48,455 nucleotides of DNA from Pseudomonadota bacterium (GCA_021779835.1 JAJXZX010000023.1:1-48455); one strand, 5' to 3'; positions 35,349 through 47,679 are shown, counted from the stretch's first letter. Numbers and translations are program-made. The notes: generated by a model from the letters alone, not told the origin.

Positions 35349-36314
35349 TCACCCCCCGAGGGCAAGCAGTGCCAGATCACTATGGCCGCTCCCGACAAGC
35401 ACTTGCGCACCCCGCCATGCGCGCAGGCCGCTTCGGCAACAAAGCACGACACGAACCGTGCCGGACGGGGCGAAGGCTGCAAGGTCTTCCACCGTTAGGC
35501 GCAGAGCGGTGTGTGTGGCAGGGATCGGCGCCTCGGTTGCAGGGCGCAAGTCGATCACGGTATCTCCCTCGCGAATTTGCGCCAGACCGATGAAGGGGAC
35601 TGAATTCTCGGGTTCCTCGGCACCGAGGAACGAGAAACCGCTGAATCGATAGCGTATCAGGTCGACCGAGATAAGCTGCCCGAGCGGCGACGGTGTCAGG
35701 CCAAGAATCTGTGCCAACACCATCTGCGCCTGCATCATGCCCAATACCCCAACGGCGGGGCCGACAGTGCCCGCGGTCGCGCAATTGCGCGCGGCTTGTG
35801 GCAAGTCCGGGAAGACCGCGCGGTAGCTCGGCGCCTGGGCGCAGAAGCCACCGACATAGCCCGCAAACCCCAACACAGAGGCGCTGATCAGCGGCTTGTT
35901 CGCCACACGGCAGTGGTCGGACAGCGTATAGGTGACGGCAAAACTGTCAGCCGCGTCCACCACCACATCGGCGGCTTCGATCAGCGCTGGAGCCGACGCA
36001 GGATCGACGGCCGCGACGAGAGGGCAGATGGCAACCTCGCCATTCAGCAGGCGCAGCGCCTGCGCGGCGGTGGTGGCCTTGGCCTGCCCGACATCCGCCT
36101 CTCGGTAGAGAGTCTGGCGATGCAAATTTTGCAACTCAATCCGGTCGGGATCGATCACCGTCAGCTGCCCTATCCCCGCCCCGGCAAGGGCGGGAAGCAC
36201 GGCGCACCCAAGGCCACCGGCACCGACCACCAGAACACGGGCGCCGCGTAAACGCGCTTGCCCTTCAGCGCTGATCTCGGTCAGGGCCATTTGGGTTGCA
36301 TATCTCGCAGTCAT
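35349..36314 (-). CDS. thiF: ThiF/MoeB-type adenylyltransferase with C-terminal rhodanese-like domain
   Basis: Activates the C-terminus of ThiS by adenylation so that sulfur can be attached. The ATP-binding core VLVVGAGGLGCAVLPALAGAG is near the start, with NLHRQTLYREADVGQ and VVVDAADSF further on. The zinc CxxC pairs of E. coli ThiF are not visible. Residues about 245-321 form a rhodanese-like domain with the active-site loop CCRSGLRA, which could pass sulfur to ThiS in the same chain. I chose the ATG at 36314, which overlaps the thiE stop by ATGA. It is the last gene of the thi operon. Confidence 0.88.
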   Translation of the reverse strand: MTARYATQMALTEISAEGQARLRGARVLVVGAGGLGCAVLPALAGAGIGQLTVIDPDRIELQNLHRQTLYREADVGQAKATTAAQALRLLNGEVAICPLVAAVDPASAPALIEAADVVVDAADSFAVTYTLSDHCRVANKPLISASVLGFAGYVGGFCAQAPSYRAVFPDLPQAARNCATAGTVGPAVGVLGMMQAQMVLAQILGLTPSPLGQLISVDLIRYRFSGFSFLGAEEPENSVPFIGLAQIREGDTVIDLRPATEAPIPATHTALRLTVEDLAAFAPSGTVRVVLCCRSGLRAWRGAQVLVGSGHSDLALLALGG

Positions 36315-36913
36315 GTCAGGCTCCGCGTGGCCGCAAGCCATTCGGCGACGCGCGCCTCTGGATCAGGGTTCAGGGTTATGTCCGTGACGGCGGCACAGCT
36401 GTCGGCCCCAGCAGCAAAAGCGCCAGCAGCACGGGCGACGGACAGGCCGCCGATCGCCACCAAGGGGAGAGTCCCGATACGGCGTTTCCAGTCGGTCAAC
36501 CGCTCCAGTCCCTGCGGGGCCCATGGCATTTGCTTGAGGATGGTCGGATAGACCGGCCCAAGCGCTACATAGGCAGGCGACAGTGCCAATGCGCGCTCCA
36601 ACTCGGCCTCGTCATGGGTACTTATCCCAATCCGCACCCCGGCATGGCGCAGGGCAGGCACGTCGGCGGTATCAAGGTCTTCCTGCCCAAGGTGAACGAA
36701 ATCGGCCCCCAAATCGTGTGCCAGCCGCCAATGGTCATTGACCACAAGCTGCGCCCCGTGGCGGGCACAGCAGACCAGCGCGCGGCCGATCTGGGCGCGC
36801 AGATCGGCCTCCGGCCGGTCCTTCAGGCGCAGTTGCACCAGCTTGACGCCGCGCGGCACCAAGCGCTCCAGTAGGCCCACATCGCCCACAATCAGATAGA
36901 AGCGGTCCAACAT
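36311..36913 (-). CDS. thiE: Thiamine phosphate synthase
   Basis: Couples hydroxymethylpyrimidine diphosphate to thiazole phosphate. A 200-aa TIM barrel with VQLRLKDRP, VNDHWRLAHDLGADFVHLGQ, ISTHDEAELERAL, and VALGPVYPTILKQMP, where the phosphate and pyrimidine contacts lie. The final block LVAIGGLSVARAAGAFAAGA is typical. Its ATG at 36913 overlaps the thiG stop (TGATG), which indicates coupled translation. Confidence 0.93.
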   Translation of the reverse strand: MLDRFYLIVGDVGLLERLVPRGVKLVQLRLKDRPEADLRAQIGRALVCCARHGAQLVVNDHWRLAHDLGADFVHLGQEDLDTADVPALRHAGVRIGISTHDEAELERALALSPAYVALGPVYPTILKQMPWAPQGLERLTDWKRRIGTLPLVAIGGLSVARAAGAFAAGADSCAAVTDITLNPDPEARVAEWLAATRSLT

Positions 36914-37674
36914 CAGCCGAACTCCGCCAACCCCAGTACGGGGGTCGAGGGCACGGCCATGTCACGCGGCGGCATCAGGCCGGCGGCATGGGCCTCGGCC
37001 CCGGCCTCGATGGCCCGTGCGAAGGCCCGCGCCATCGCCACCGGGTCGCCCGCCTTGGCCACCGCCGTGTTCAGGAGCACCGCGTCAAAGCCCATCTCCA
37101 TCGCCTGCGCCGCCTGGCTGGGCGCGCCGATCCCGGCATCGACGATCAGCGGCACACCGGGGAAATGCGCCCGCATCGCCCGCAAGGCCGAAGGCGTGCG
37201 CAACCCCTGCCCTGAGCCGATCGGCGCGCCCCAGGGCATTAGCACCTCGCAGCCTGCCGCTAGCAGACGTTCGCCCACGATCAGGTCTTCGGTGGTGTAG
37301 GGAAAGACGCTAAAGCCTTCGGCGGCAAGGATACGCGCCGCCTCGACCAGGGCGAACACATCGGGTTGCAGGCTGTCGGAATGACCGATGACCTCCAGCT
37401 TGATCCAGTTGGTGCCAAACAGCTCGCGCGCCATCTGGGCAGTGGTCACCGCCTCTTTCACCGTGTGGCAGCCTGCCGTGTTGGGCAGCAGGCGGCAGCC
37501 AGTCCGCGCCACCAACTCGCGGAAGGCCGCGCCACCGCCGCCCTCGCGCCGCAGCGAAACGGTAAGGACGCCCGCACCAGAGGCAGCCACGGCCTCGGCC
37601 AGAATGGCGGGTGACGGATATTGGGCGGTGCCCAGCAGCAGCCGCGAGGCGATTTCGGTTCCATAAACGCGCAT
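36913..37674 (-). CDS. thiG: Thiazole synthase
   Basis: Builds the thiazole ring from deoxyxylulose phosphate, dehydroglycine and ThiS-thiocarboxylate. The Schiff-base lysine is in [17 protein letters not shown]. Other signatures are [42 protein letters not shown] and [18 protein letters not shown]. The start at 37674 (MRVYGTEI) lies 1 base after the thiS stop. At 253 aa it is normal. Confidence 0.95.
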   Translation of the reverse strand: MRVYGTEIASRLLLGTAQYPSPAILAEAVAASGAGVLTVSLRREGGGGAAFRELVARTGCRLLPNTAGCHTVKEAVTTAQMARELFGTNWIKLEVIGHSDSLQPDVFALVEAARILAAEGFSVFPYTTEDLIVGERLLAAGCEVLMPWGAPIGSGQGLRTPSALRAMRAHFPGVPLIVDAGIGAPSQAAQAMEMGFDAVLLNTAVAKAGDPVAMARAFARAIEAGAEAHAAGLMPPRDMAVPSTPVLGLAEFG

Positions 37675-37675
37675 T

Positions 37676-37862
37676 TCAACCCCCCTGCATTGGTGAAAGA
37701 ACTTCAATCCGGTCGCCGGGCATCAGCGCGGTTTCCGCCCGCACGTTGCGTGGCACGAACTTGCCGTTGTGGGCAGTTGCCACAGCCGCCCCATCGGCCC
37801 CGGTTTCCGCGACCAGCTCGGCCAATGTCGCCGCCTCGGTATCATGCGGCTTGCCATTCAGC

Positions 37863-37873
<11 letters not shown>
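37676..37873 (-). CDS. thiS: Sulfur carrier protein ThiS
   Basis: A 65-aa ubiquitin-fold protein, [13 protein letters not shown]..., ending in the required Gly-Gly (SPMQGG), which is adenylated by ThiF and converted to a thiocarboxylate. The internal block LAELVAETG and HNGKFVPRN fit the family. It overlaps thiO by 11 bases and is followed within 1 base by thiG. Confidence 0.94.
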
Positions 37874-40705
<2,832 letters not shown>

Positions 40706-40759
40706 TCAGAGGATACCGGGGTGCGGGCCATTGGATGCCCAAGTTCCGCACGCAATATC

Positions 40760-40876
40760 CGCACCGTCCCTACGCCAGCATGAACTGGATCAGGTTCGAA
40801 GGGTCACTGCGCCGCATCCGCCGTTTCCGGCATTGCTAGCAGACTCTCAGCCCCTTGACGGGACCCCCCTGGTGAA
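40760..40876 (-). ncRNA. TPP riboswitch (THI element) controlling the thi operon
   Basis: Read on the minus strand, the RNA has all conserved parts in order: a P1 pair CACC (40871-40874) with GGTG (40762-40765), the CTGAGA box (40845-40850), a variable stem, then GACCCTTCGAACCTGATC with GAACCTGATC at 40788-40797, and GCGTAGGGA closing the fold. It lies directly before thiC. No T-tract follows, so thiamine pyrophosphate probably blocks translation start rather than transcription. The rest follows known THI-element biology. Confidence 0.95.
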
Positions 40877-40909
40877 GTGAGCCAAAGCTCATACAGAGCG
40901 TGTGCATTG

Positions 40910-41068
40910 TCAAGCCGGCGGATGCCATTTCAACACTCTTCGCCGAACCTCTCGGAAACGCATTGCCAAGTTGTCGTGGTGGGGCTGAGCTGGCTGAAGG
41001 TTGCCGGGTCGTGGCTTCATGGCGCGGACGTAGTCTGCCCACAGCTCGAATGCAGGATTATTGGACAT
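40910..41068 (-). CDS. Possible small protein upstream of the thi riboswitch
   Basis: A 52-aa minus-strand frame starts MSNNPAFELWADYVRAMKPR and ends VLKWHPPA. The N-terminal half reads like a real protein start, and the frame points toward the riboswitch. There is no good ribosome site, and I know no homologous family. It may be the start of a truncated gene. Confidence 0.25.
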   Translation of the reverse strand: MSNNPAFELWADYVRAMKPRPGNLQPAQPHHDNLAMRFREVRRRVLKWHPPA

Positions 41069-41149
41069 TTTGGCGATGACAAAGAAGCGGCGGTTTCATG
41101 CATTAATTCTCGTACAAAGCGCCGCACGAGGTTAGACTTCAGTATTCGG

Positions 41150-41929
41150 AAAGTCCTGCTTCACCCCTCCGGCGACAGCGTCACGATACAACGATTGCCG
41201 GGCTGGATCACATATGCCCGGGCGGAAACCCCTGACTATGTTGCCTTTTTGTCAGGTGCGGCACTGGCGTGCGTGCATCTGGTGGTGACCGATGAGAAGG
41301 TGCCCCAGGACGTGTGGCGCGCGCGTCTGGCCCTGGGCGCGGCAGAGGCCTGCGCGGGGCTTGCCGGGCGGAGTGAAGGGTCGGCGCAGTTGCGCGATGC
41401 GGTACATCTGCTGCGATCGGGCGGTCATCAGGGTCCGGCGGGCGAGATATTCCGACAATGGTCCATTGCCGTGGGGCGTCAGTTCTCGGTCGCTAACCTC
41501 GGCAAGGCGCTGCTGAGGCTCACGGCCAAGCAGATTGCTGTCAGCCTCAATGCGGCAGGCGGCACCCCGGTTGGTCGGGCGGCGGCTGTGCTGGAGGCTG
41601 TTCTCGCTGCGGCCCCCCGTATTGAGGCGGCGGCGCTGATCCTGGCCGATGCGACGCTCGCCAAGTCCCGTGGTTGGGATCATGTCTTGCCACTTCTGCC
41701 CAACGGGCTGAAAGCCCGCGACCTGCGGCAACAGGGCTGTGATCTGCTGCTGGCCTGTCAACGGGCGGTGGGGACGGCGTCAGGGCAGGCGGTGACACTG
41801 GCCACCAAACTTGCAAGGGCAGCCGCGCAATTGCGGGCTTTGACCATGGGACAGGCACGCGAGGAACCGGATCTGGACCTAGAGCTTGGTGATCCGCCGC
41901 CGGATCTGCGCTGGAGGGAATGGATGCGT
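41150..41929 (+). pseudogene. DUF1403-family protein, probably truncated at both ends
   Basis: LPGWITYARAETPDYVAFLS, GAALACVHLVV, WRARLALGAAEACAGLAGR and LRDAVHLLRSGGHQGPAGEI are typical of DUF1403 proteins, a family of unknown function found mainly in alphaproteobacteria, often on accessory DNA. The 5' part of the frame (from 40877) is not family-like and overlaps the thi promoter region, so the true start is lost or unclear. The 3' end runs DPPPDLRWREWM and then changes to an IS110 tail in the same frame. Confidence 0.7.
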
Positions 41930-42049
41930 GAGCGCAGGCATCCGAATATCGTATCGGTCGCCCTGGCGAACAAGAATGCCCGGATTGCCTGGTCAATCTT
42001 GGCAAGAGGAGAAGACTACCGCTTGGGGCAAACGGCTGCCGGGGTCTGA
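41930..42049 (+). pseudogene. IS110-family transposase, C-terminal end fused in frame to DUF1403
   Basis: ERRHPNIVSVALANKNARIA followed by WSILARGEDYRLG is the usual C-terminal end of IS110 transposases (V-A-L-A-N-K-x-A-R-I-x-W-A-x-L). The join to DUF1403 lies at about 41926-41945, and the reading frame stays open across it. The matching upstream half is not here; a fragment of the N-terminal half of the same family occurs at 13657-13990. Confidence 0.75.
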
Positions 42050-42300
42050 GAAAACAAGATCAAGCAACTGAACCACGGGAGTATCCGCTCCCCGAAACAT
42101 TGCAACACCTGGCAGGAGATGGTGAAGGGTCACCCAGATCGCTTCTTGAACCTGATTTGTGGACCGGCAAGGCAAAGGCCTATGTCTCGGAGCCATTGAG
42201 GAAGAAGTGCGCGGAAATCCATCGGGGCTCGCGGCGACGATAGATCGGGCCGCTCAAAGAAGCCGGATATACGTCTGCGATCGTGATCGCCAAACCAGCC

Positions 42301-42516
42301 CTACCAGACTGTTGCAATTAGGCGGGGTCCATATACGTCCACAAATGACAGCACCCGCGCAGGGGCTGATCGCCCGAACCCAAGGCATGACAGATCAAGT
42401 TCATCGACGAAGAGGTCAACGACGCGGACGAGGCTGTCCTCGCCGATCCAATCCTCCAACCGATCCGGGCAAAGCACCGTCTGACCGCGGTCAACACCCT
42501 CAATGAAACCCGCCAT
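42301..42516 (-). pseudogene. IS1182/IS5-type transposase, N-terminal fragment
   Basis: MAGFIEGVDRGQTVLCPDRL, then EDWIGEDSLVRVVDLFVDEL and LGFGRSAPA are the first 55 residues of a common alphaproteobacterial transposase. After SAPA (about 42355) the sequence diverges and the frame stops, so the element is cut. The ATG at 42514-42516 is the normal start. Confidence 0.8.
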
Positions 42517-42882
42517 CCATCATCCCCCCCCTCCGTTGGCCTGAGGGATCATATCATAGCGGGCGGTTTCCACACAGCCTCGGCCCTCTTCTGCCGCTTG
42601 GCTCGGACGGCAAGCCGCAGTGCGGCTTCGCCAGACCCGCCGTTCGTCTATTGCGCGGCATCCTGTCACACCCCCACGCTCTCAATGGCAATTCCCACAA
42701 CCGCCAGCTGCCTTCCTCAGTTTTGTCACATTGGGAGTGATCACTCTCCATTCAAGACGGTTGCCAGTTTGGCTGAAGCTTACGAGACCCGATCCGATTT
42801 GCCTTTGCGTTACCGAAGCCGTGTGATGGGCTTACGGGCCCCACCCTCCGCAAACGAGACACAACGATTGTGAACAGTTGAA
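42517..42882. other. Non-coding gap before the large sensor kinase
   Basis: I find no supportable gene in these 366 bases. A GAGTGATCACTC palindrome (42736-42747) is the only clear symmetry and could be an operator site, but nothing links it to a known regulator. The promoter of the signalling operon should be here. Confidence 0.4.
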
Positions 42883-45800
42883 ATGGTAAGAAAAGTAAAA
42901 CCGCAACTGACCCTGGTCGGCCACATATCCGCTCTCGCACTTGCTTATGCGATTGCCGGATGGATCGGACTGCTACTGATCGACCCCGCGCTGCACGGCG
43001 TTTTGATCTGGCCCGCCGCAGGCGTTGCGAGCGGCGTTTTGATTCTTCAGGGGCGGCGGCTTTGGCCAGGAATTCTGGTCGGCTTTGCCGCTCTTCACTG
43101 GAGCGTTACGCAAGGGATGTTGCCGGGCGTAGGCCCCCAAATGGTGGGGCAGATTGGATTTCCGGCGGGGATAGCGGCAATGGTCCAGGCGCTTGTTGCC
43201 GCAACGTTGGTAAAGCGTCGGTTGGGGTTCCCGGTCAGGCTTGCGACGCGTCGCGAGATTGTGGCCTTGATGTTGCGCGCGGGCCCTATCGCCTGCGCCA
43301 TCTCGGCCATGATCGGCGTGATGGCGGCTTGGCGCGCGGGGCATCTTCCCGTGCATGACCTTGGCGTCAGTTGGCTCAAGTGGTGGGTTGGCGATCTGGT
43401 TGGGGTGATCATCGCGCTTCCGGCTGTGCTTTACTACCCGAAGCGAACAGTCAACGCCATCTTGTGGCAAGAGCGACCGATCGCGCGACCCAATTCCGTC
43501 GCAACATTGGTCGGCGCGATTGGTCTTGCGGCGAGCATCTTTGTTTCGGTCAGCATGACCGAAGTAAACCAGGCGAAAAACGACGCGCTTTTTACCCAAG
43601 CGGTCGATCAGAACGCGGTTGCCCTACAATTCAGGCTCATTTCGCTGTCGAAAAGCATTGAGACGGCAAAGGAGTTCATAGGCGTTTCGAACACCGACAC
43701 GGCCTCAGGATGGCACCGTTTCGTGCGCAACATGACCCCCTCGGCGCTTGCCGGTGCGGATGGCTTCGGCTTCATCCAGGCCGTGGCGCCTTCAGATACG
43801 AGTGGCCATCGCGATCAGGCGAATGCGACGGGTGCAGGCGTTCTCACAGTCAGCCCCCAAGAAGCCGTTAAAGGCCTAATGGTTGTGAAATTCTTCGAGA
43901 CGCTCGGCAATGGAAGCAACATGCGGGGGTTCGACCTGGGGTCGGTCAAGGCGGTAAGGGATGCGGCCCGTTCGGCGCGCGAATCCGGCAAGCCCGAAAT
44001 AGCTCCGTGGTACAGTTTTTCGGATCGAGGTACGCAGACCACCATATATATCTTATTACAGGCAGTCTATGGGCCGGGCGGGCAACCTCAGACGGTCCAA
44101 CAGCGCAGAGCCGCCTTCGAAGGCTGGGTGTTCATGCCGCTCAACGCGGACCGGGCGTTCAAGCTGTCACCGCGGATAGCCGCAAATCCCGTCGTGTCCC
44201 AACTGAGCATTGGCGCCGTTTTCGCCCCGCCCGCCCAAGCAATGGACGCGGTAGCCGCGTCTCCTTCGGCGCGTTTCGAGACCAGCCGGTCCTTTGATTT
44301 CTTCCAGCAACATTGGGTAGTGACCTATCACAGAACGCCTTGGTTCGAGGCCTCAACGAAAAGTAGCGCGGGGCAAATCGTGCTCGCCGGTGGGTTGGCC
44401 ATGACGGCGCTCATCGTGGCGTTTATCATGCTTCTTTCGGAACGCGAACGCGCGGTGCGCGATCAAGTGGCGCAGCGCACCGAAGATCTGGAGATTCAGA
44501 ACCGCAAGACCCAGTCGATCCTCGACAACGCCGTTGTAGGGATTTTCTTGCTCGACCGACACGGAAAGATCCTGTCCGCCAATTCCTCGGCCCCGAAGAT
44601 TTTCGGCATCGCGAGAGATGACCTCATTGGCAAACATCTGCGTGACATTCTTCCGGATATTGCGGCCCTGTCCGATGAACTCTCGCCTAAACAGCTTTCG
44701 TTCCTCACCTCGTTCGAGAAGGCAAAGATCGTAACGCCCGCCGGCAATGTGCGTTGGGTAAAGTTCCGAGCGAATTCCTTTGTAGGCGAATTTGGCGAAG
44801 TCATCGCGACGCTTGTTGTCCACGATATCTCCGAAACCGTGCGGGTTTCGGAAAAGATCAGCGAGCAAGAGAAGCGGTGGAATCTTGCGCTGGAGGGCAG
44901 TCAGATCGGTGTGTTCGATGTCGATCTGGCGACTGGGCATGGCGTCGCCTCTGAGACGTGGCGCGCCTTGGCAGGTTTTGGTTTCGACGAATTCACCGAT
45001 TCCGAAGCTGAATGGAAGGCACGAATTGATCCGCGCGATTGGCCCCATGTCCGGCAGGCAAACATTGCCTGCATCAAGGGGGAAGCGGTCAAGATGCAGG
45101 CCGAATATCGTTTTCGCGCCGACGACGGTCGCTGGCACTGGATGCGATCGGAGGCCCGGGTTATTGCCCGCGATACCCATGGACGGGCCCTGCGGTTGCT
45201 GGGCACCATGACGGACATTACCCCGCTCAGGGAAGCGCTTAACCGCGTGAAGAGCCGGGAAGCCGAGCTCGAACGCCTCATTGCCAGCGCCCCGGTTGCG
45301 ATGACGGTTCTTGCCCTTGATGGCACGTTTCTTATGGCGAACCCGGCGTTTGGTTTGTTCGCCGGCTATCCTGAGGCGAGCCTGATCGGGCGAAAGTTGC
45401 AGGACTTGCCGATGACGGGTGAGCGGCTGGAGGATCGGGACGAAATCCACCAGATGCTGGCGGGGACCCTCGATTACTACAATACGGAAAAGCACTATAT
45501 CCAACCGGACGGCACCGAGGTTTTCGGGCTGATGTCTTACACGATCCTGCGCGGCAACGACGGCGAAGAGCCACGGTTCATCTGCCAGATCCTTGATATC
45601 ACCGAGCGCAAGCGCCTTGACCAGATGCGCGCCGATTTCGTGGCAACCGTCAGCCACGAATTGCGCACCCCGCTGACATCAATCAACGGATCACTTAAGC
45701 TCGTGCTCGGGCTGATGTCCAAGGAGCTGCCGACAAAGGCTCTGCATCTGCTGACCGTTGCGCATCAGAACTGCGATCGGCTTGGTCGCTTGGTTAACGA

Positions 45801-46386
45801 CCTGCTGGACATGCAGAAATTCGCGTCCGGCAAGTCAACGCTCGAAATGGAACGCTGTGAGGTGACGCAAATTGTCCGGCAGACGCTGGTCGACAACGCC
45901 AGCTACGGCCAAAAGTTCTCGGTGAGGTTCAAGCCGTTGGTGTCCATCGCCCAAATCTGGTCAAGGATCGACGTCAATCGGTTCCAGCAGGTCATGGCGA
46001 ATCTACTCTCCAATGCGGCGAAATTCTCGCCAGAAGGCGGGGAAGTCATCACCGAGGTGCGCCGGACCGATAAAATGCTTGTGGTTTCGGTCACCAATAG
46101 CGGTCTAGGGATTCCACCTGAGTTCCGTGACAAGATATTCACGCCCTTCACACAAGCCTCCGACACCTCGACGCGCGACCGCGAAGGTTCGGGGCTGGGC
46201 TTGGTCATTTCCAAAGAGATCGTTGAGCGCATGGGAGGCGAAATCGGCTACGAATCCGTCCCCGGCGGAAGCACGACCTTTTGGATCAAGTTGCCACTGG
46301 ACGAAACGGAAGATGCGGCGTCGGATCTCGACGGCGGTGCGGACGCCATGAGCGCATACGCTGAGCTAAGAAAGGGAAATCTGTGA
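42883..46386 (+). CDS. Multi-domain sensor histidine kinase (MASE1-CHASE-PAS-PAS-PAS-HisKA-HATPase)
   Basis: A 1167-aa membrane sensor. Residues 1-190: MASE1-like membrane domain with LIWPAAGVASG and WWVGDLVGVIIALPA. About 205-500: a span followed by an extracellular CHASE domain (VDQNAVALQFRLISL, ADGFGFIQAV). About 505-525: a further span. Then three PAS domains (starting near 545, 664 and 795), with ITERKRL-type ends. The dimerisation helix has VATVSHELRTPLTSI with H925. The ATPase domain has NLLSNAAKFSP and GSGLGLVISKEI, but the G1 box reads TNSGLGIP, with N1072 where aspartate is usual. It overlaps the next gene by GTGA. Confidence 0.93.
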   Translation: MVRKVKPQLTLVGHISALALAYAIAGWIGLLLIDPALHGVLIWPAAGVASGVLILQGRRLWPGILVGFAALHWSVTQGMLPGVGPQMVGQIGFPAGIAAMVQALVAATLVKRRLGFPVRLATRREIVALMLRAGPIACAISAMIGVMAAWRAGHLPVHDLGVSWLKWWVGDLVGVIIALPAVLYYPKRTVNAILWQERPIARPNSVATLVGAIGLAASIFVSVSMTEVNQAKNDALFTQAVDQNAVALQFRLISLSKSIETAKEFIGVSNTDTASGWHRFVRNMTPSALAGADGFGFIQAVAPSDTSGHRDQANATGAGVLTVSPQEAVKGLMVVKFFETLGNGSNMRGFDLGSVKAVRDAARSARESGKPEIAPWYSFSDRGTQTTIYILLQAVYGPGGQPQTVQQRRAAFEGWVFMPLNADRAFKLSPRIAANPVVSQLSIGAVFAPPAQAMDAVAASPSARFETSRSFDFFQQHWVVTYHRTPWFEASTKSSAGQIVLAGGLAMTALIVAFIMLLSERERAVRDQVAQRTEDLEIQNRKTQSILDNAVVGIFLLDRHGKILSANSSAPKIFGIARDDLIGKHLRDILPDIAALSDELSPKQLSFLTSFEKAKIVTPAGNVRWVKFRANSFVGEFGEVIATLVVHDISETVRVSEKISEQEKRWNLALEGSQIGVFDVDLATGHGVASETWRALAGFGFDEFTDSEAEWKARIDPRDWPHVRQANIACIKGEAVKMQAEYRFRADDGRWHWMRSEARVIARDTHGRALRLLGTMTDITPLREALNRVKSREAELERLIASAPVAMTVLALDGTFLMANPAFGLFAGYPEASLIGRKLQDLPMTGERLEDRDEIHQMLAGTLDYYNTEKHYIQPDGTEVFGLMSYTILRGNDGEEPRFICQILDITERKRLDQMRADFVATVSHELRTPLTSINGSLKLVLGLMSKELPTKALHLLTVAHQNCDRLGRLVNDLLDMQKFASGKSTLEMERCEVTQIVRQTLVDNASYGQKFSVRFKPLVSIAQIWSRIDVNRFQQVMANLLSNAAKFSPEGGEVITEVRRTDKMLVVSVTNSGLGIPPEFRDKIFTPFTQASDTSTRDREGSGLGLVISKEIVERMGGEIGYESVPGGSTTFWIKLPLDETEDAASDLDGGADAMSAYAELRKGNL

Positions 46387-47477
46387 AAATTCTGATTGTC
46401 GACGATGACCAGTTCGTCCTGCAGGTGATGTCCGCTGTGCTTGCGGCGGCGGGCCACAGCGACGTTACCCTGGCAAGATCGGCCAAGGATGCTGTCTGCA
46501 CGATCACGGCTGCGTCCAAGCCGTTCGATCTTTGTCTGGTGGACATCACGATGCCGGACATCGATGGGATCGAGCTCTGCCGGTGGATTCGTAACGAGCC
46601 CAACTATCGGGCCATCCCAATCCTTATGGTGACGGCGAAGGCCGACAAGATCCACATTGACCGGGCCTTCGCGGCGGGGGCAACGGAGTATGTGACAAAG
46701 CCCATCGACGTTGAGGAGTTTCAACGGGCCGTCAGTCAATATGCGGTTTCGGCAGATAAGGACGAGGGCCAGCCGGAAATGGCGGCTGCACCGGATGGGG
46801 CCGGGAAATCACCTGCGGAGCGCGGGATCGACTTTCATCAGGGCATCCGCCTGCCGGAAGTGCCCCATATTCTCGACTATAAGGCGCTGCAAAACTATGT
46901 GCTGGCGATTTCCCGCATCGGCCTTTTGGACACCAGAATATTTGCGTTCAAGGTCAAAGGGGTTGGCAAGATCTATGCTGGCGCGACGTCCGAGGACTTC
47001 GTGTCTGTACTCACCTGTGTTGCTCAGTCGATCTCAGGGAGCATGAAGACATCGGAGTTCTTCTTGGCCTACGCGGGCGAAGGCGCCTTTGTCTGTGTCG
47101 CGCGGGGGCGGACGGCGCAAAATCTCGGCAAGATTGAGCAAGATACGAACAGGCGGATCCGGCGGGCGCATTTGACGGATAGCGCAGGCATTCCGATTGA
47201 CGCACCGGTTCGCGTGGGTCCGCAAATTCGGGGCGGCCTCATACGGTCCGGTCAAAGCGTCGTGGACGCAATGCAGGTCGCGATCACGAAAGCGGAAGAA
47301 AGGACCTGTTTAGAGTCCGATGACGACGAATCGAAATCGGCACTGTTTGAATTGTTCGATGTCCTTATGCCTTACAACACAGTCCTCCGCCCAAAGTCCG
47401 CCGTCGCACAGGTCAACAATCACCAAACTGAAAGGGCACTGGCCGCCGCGTTTCGAGCCGCCTCCACCGAGCATTAG
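46383..47477 (+). CDS. Response regulator with degenerate GGDEF-like C-terminal domain
   Basis: Residues 1-120 are a complete receiver domain: acidic pocket VDDD (6-9), phosphoacceptor D54 in CLVDITMPD, K106 in YVTKPID. After a linker, residues about 185-330 resemble a diguanylate cyclase fold: FKVKGVGKIY and a segment FFLAYAGEGAFVCVARG. AGEGAF occupies the position of the GG(D/E)EF signature, so catalysis of cyclic di-GMP synthesis is unlikely. This domain assignment is tentative. The GTG start at 46383 overlaps the kinase stop, so kinase and regulator are a cognate pair. Confidence 0.85.
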   Translation: MKILIVDDDQFVLQVMSAVLAAAGHSDVTLARSAKDAVCTITAASKPFDLCLVDITMPDIDGIELCRWIRNEPNYRAIPILMVTAKADKIHIDRAFAAGATEYVTKPIDVEEFQRAVSQYAVSADKDEGQPEMAAAPDGAGKSPAERGIDFHQGIRLPEVPHILDYKALQNYVLAISRIGLLDTRIFAFKVKGVGKIYAGATSEDFVSVLTCVAQSISGSMKTSEFFLAYAGEGAFVCVARGRTAQNLGKIEQDTNRRIRRAHLTDSAGIPIDAPVRVGPQIRGGLIRSGQSVVDAMQVAITKAEERTCLESDDDESKSALFELFDVLMPYNTVLRPKSAVAQVNNHQTERALAAAFRAASTEH

Positions 47478-47494
47478 AAGGACTCTGATAAGTC

Positions 47495-47656
47495 ATGGAA
47501 AATAAAGTGCCCCGACGCGCCTTGCTGCCAGAGTTGATCCCAGCCGCGGCAACTCTTGATGAGCCGCACTGGCTTCGTCACGGCCTCGCAGGGCGCGTTT
47601 CCAGATTTTTCCGGCGCCTGAAAGCCGCAATAGGGCTTTCGCGCCAGAGGGATTAG
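47495..47656 (+). CDS. Small basic protein between the two response regulators
   Basis: A 53-aa frame from the ATG at 47495, preceded by GAAGGA, reads MENKVPRRALLPELIPAAAT and ends RLKAAIGLSRQRD. It has a proline/alanine-rich first half and an arginine-rich amphipathic second half, with no membrane span. It lies 17 bases after the first regulator gene and 23 bases before the second, on the same strand, so it is probably in the operon. I know no family for it. Confidence 0.45.
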   Translation: MENKVPRRALLPELIPAAATLDEPHWLRHGLAGRVSRFFRRLKAAIGLSRQRD

Positions 47657-47679
47657 GTCGGCACACATGGAAGAAATAC

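Noticed and set aside
42050..42300. Short frames after the IS110 tail, e.g. one with WTGKAKAYVSEPLRKKCAE
   Set aside because: Looks partly protein-like, but no start signal and no family; probably decayed insertion-sequence DNA.
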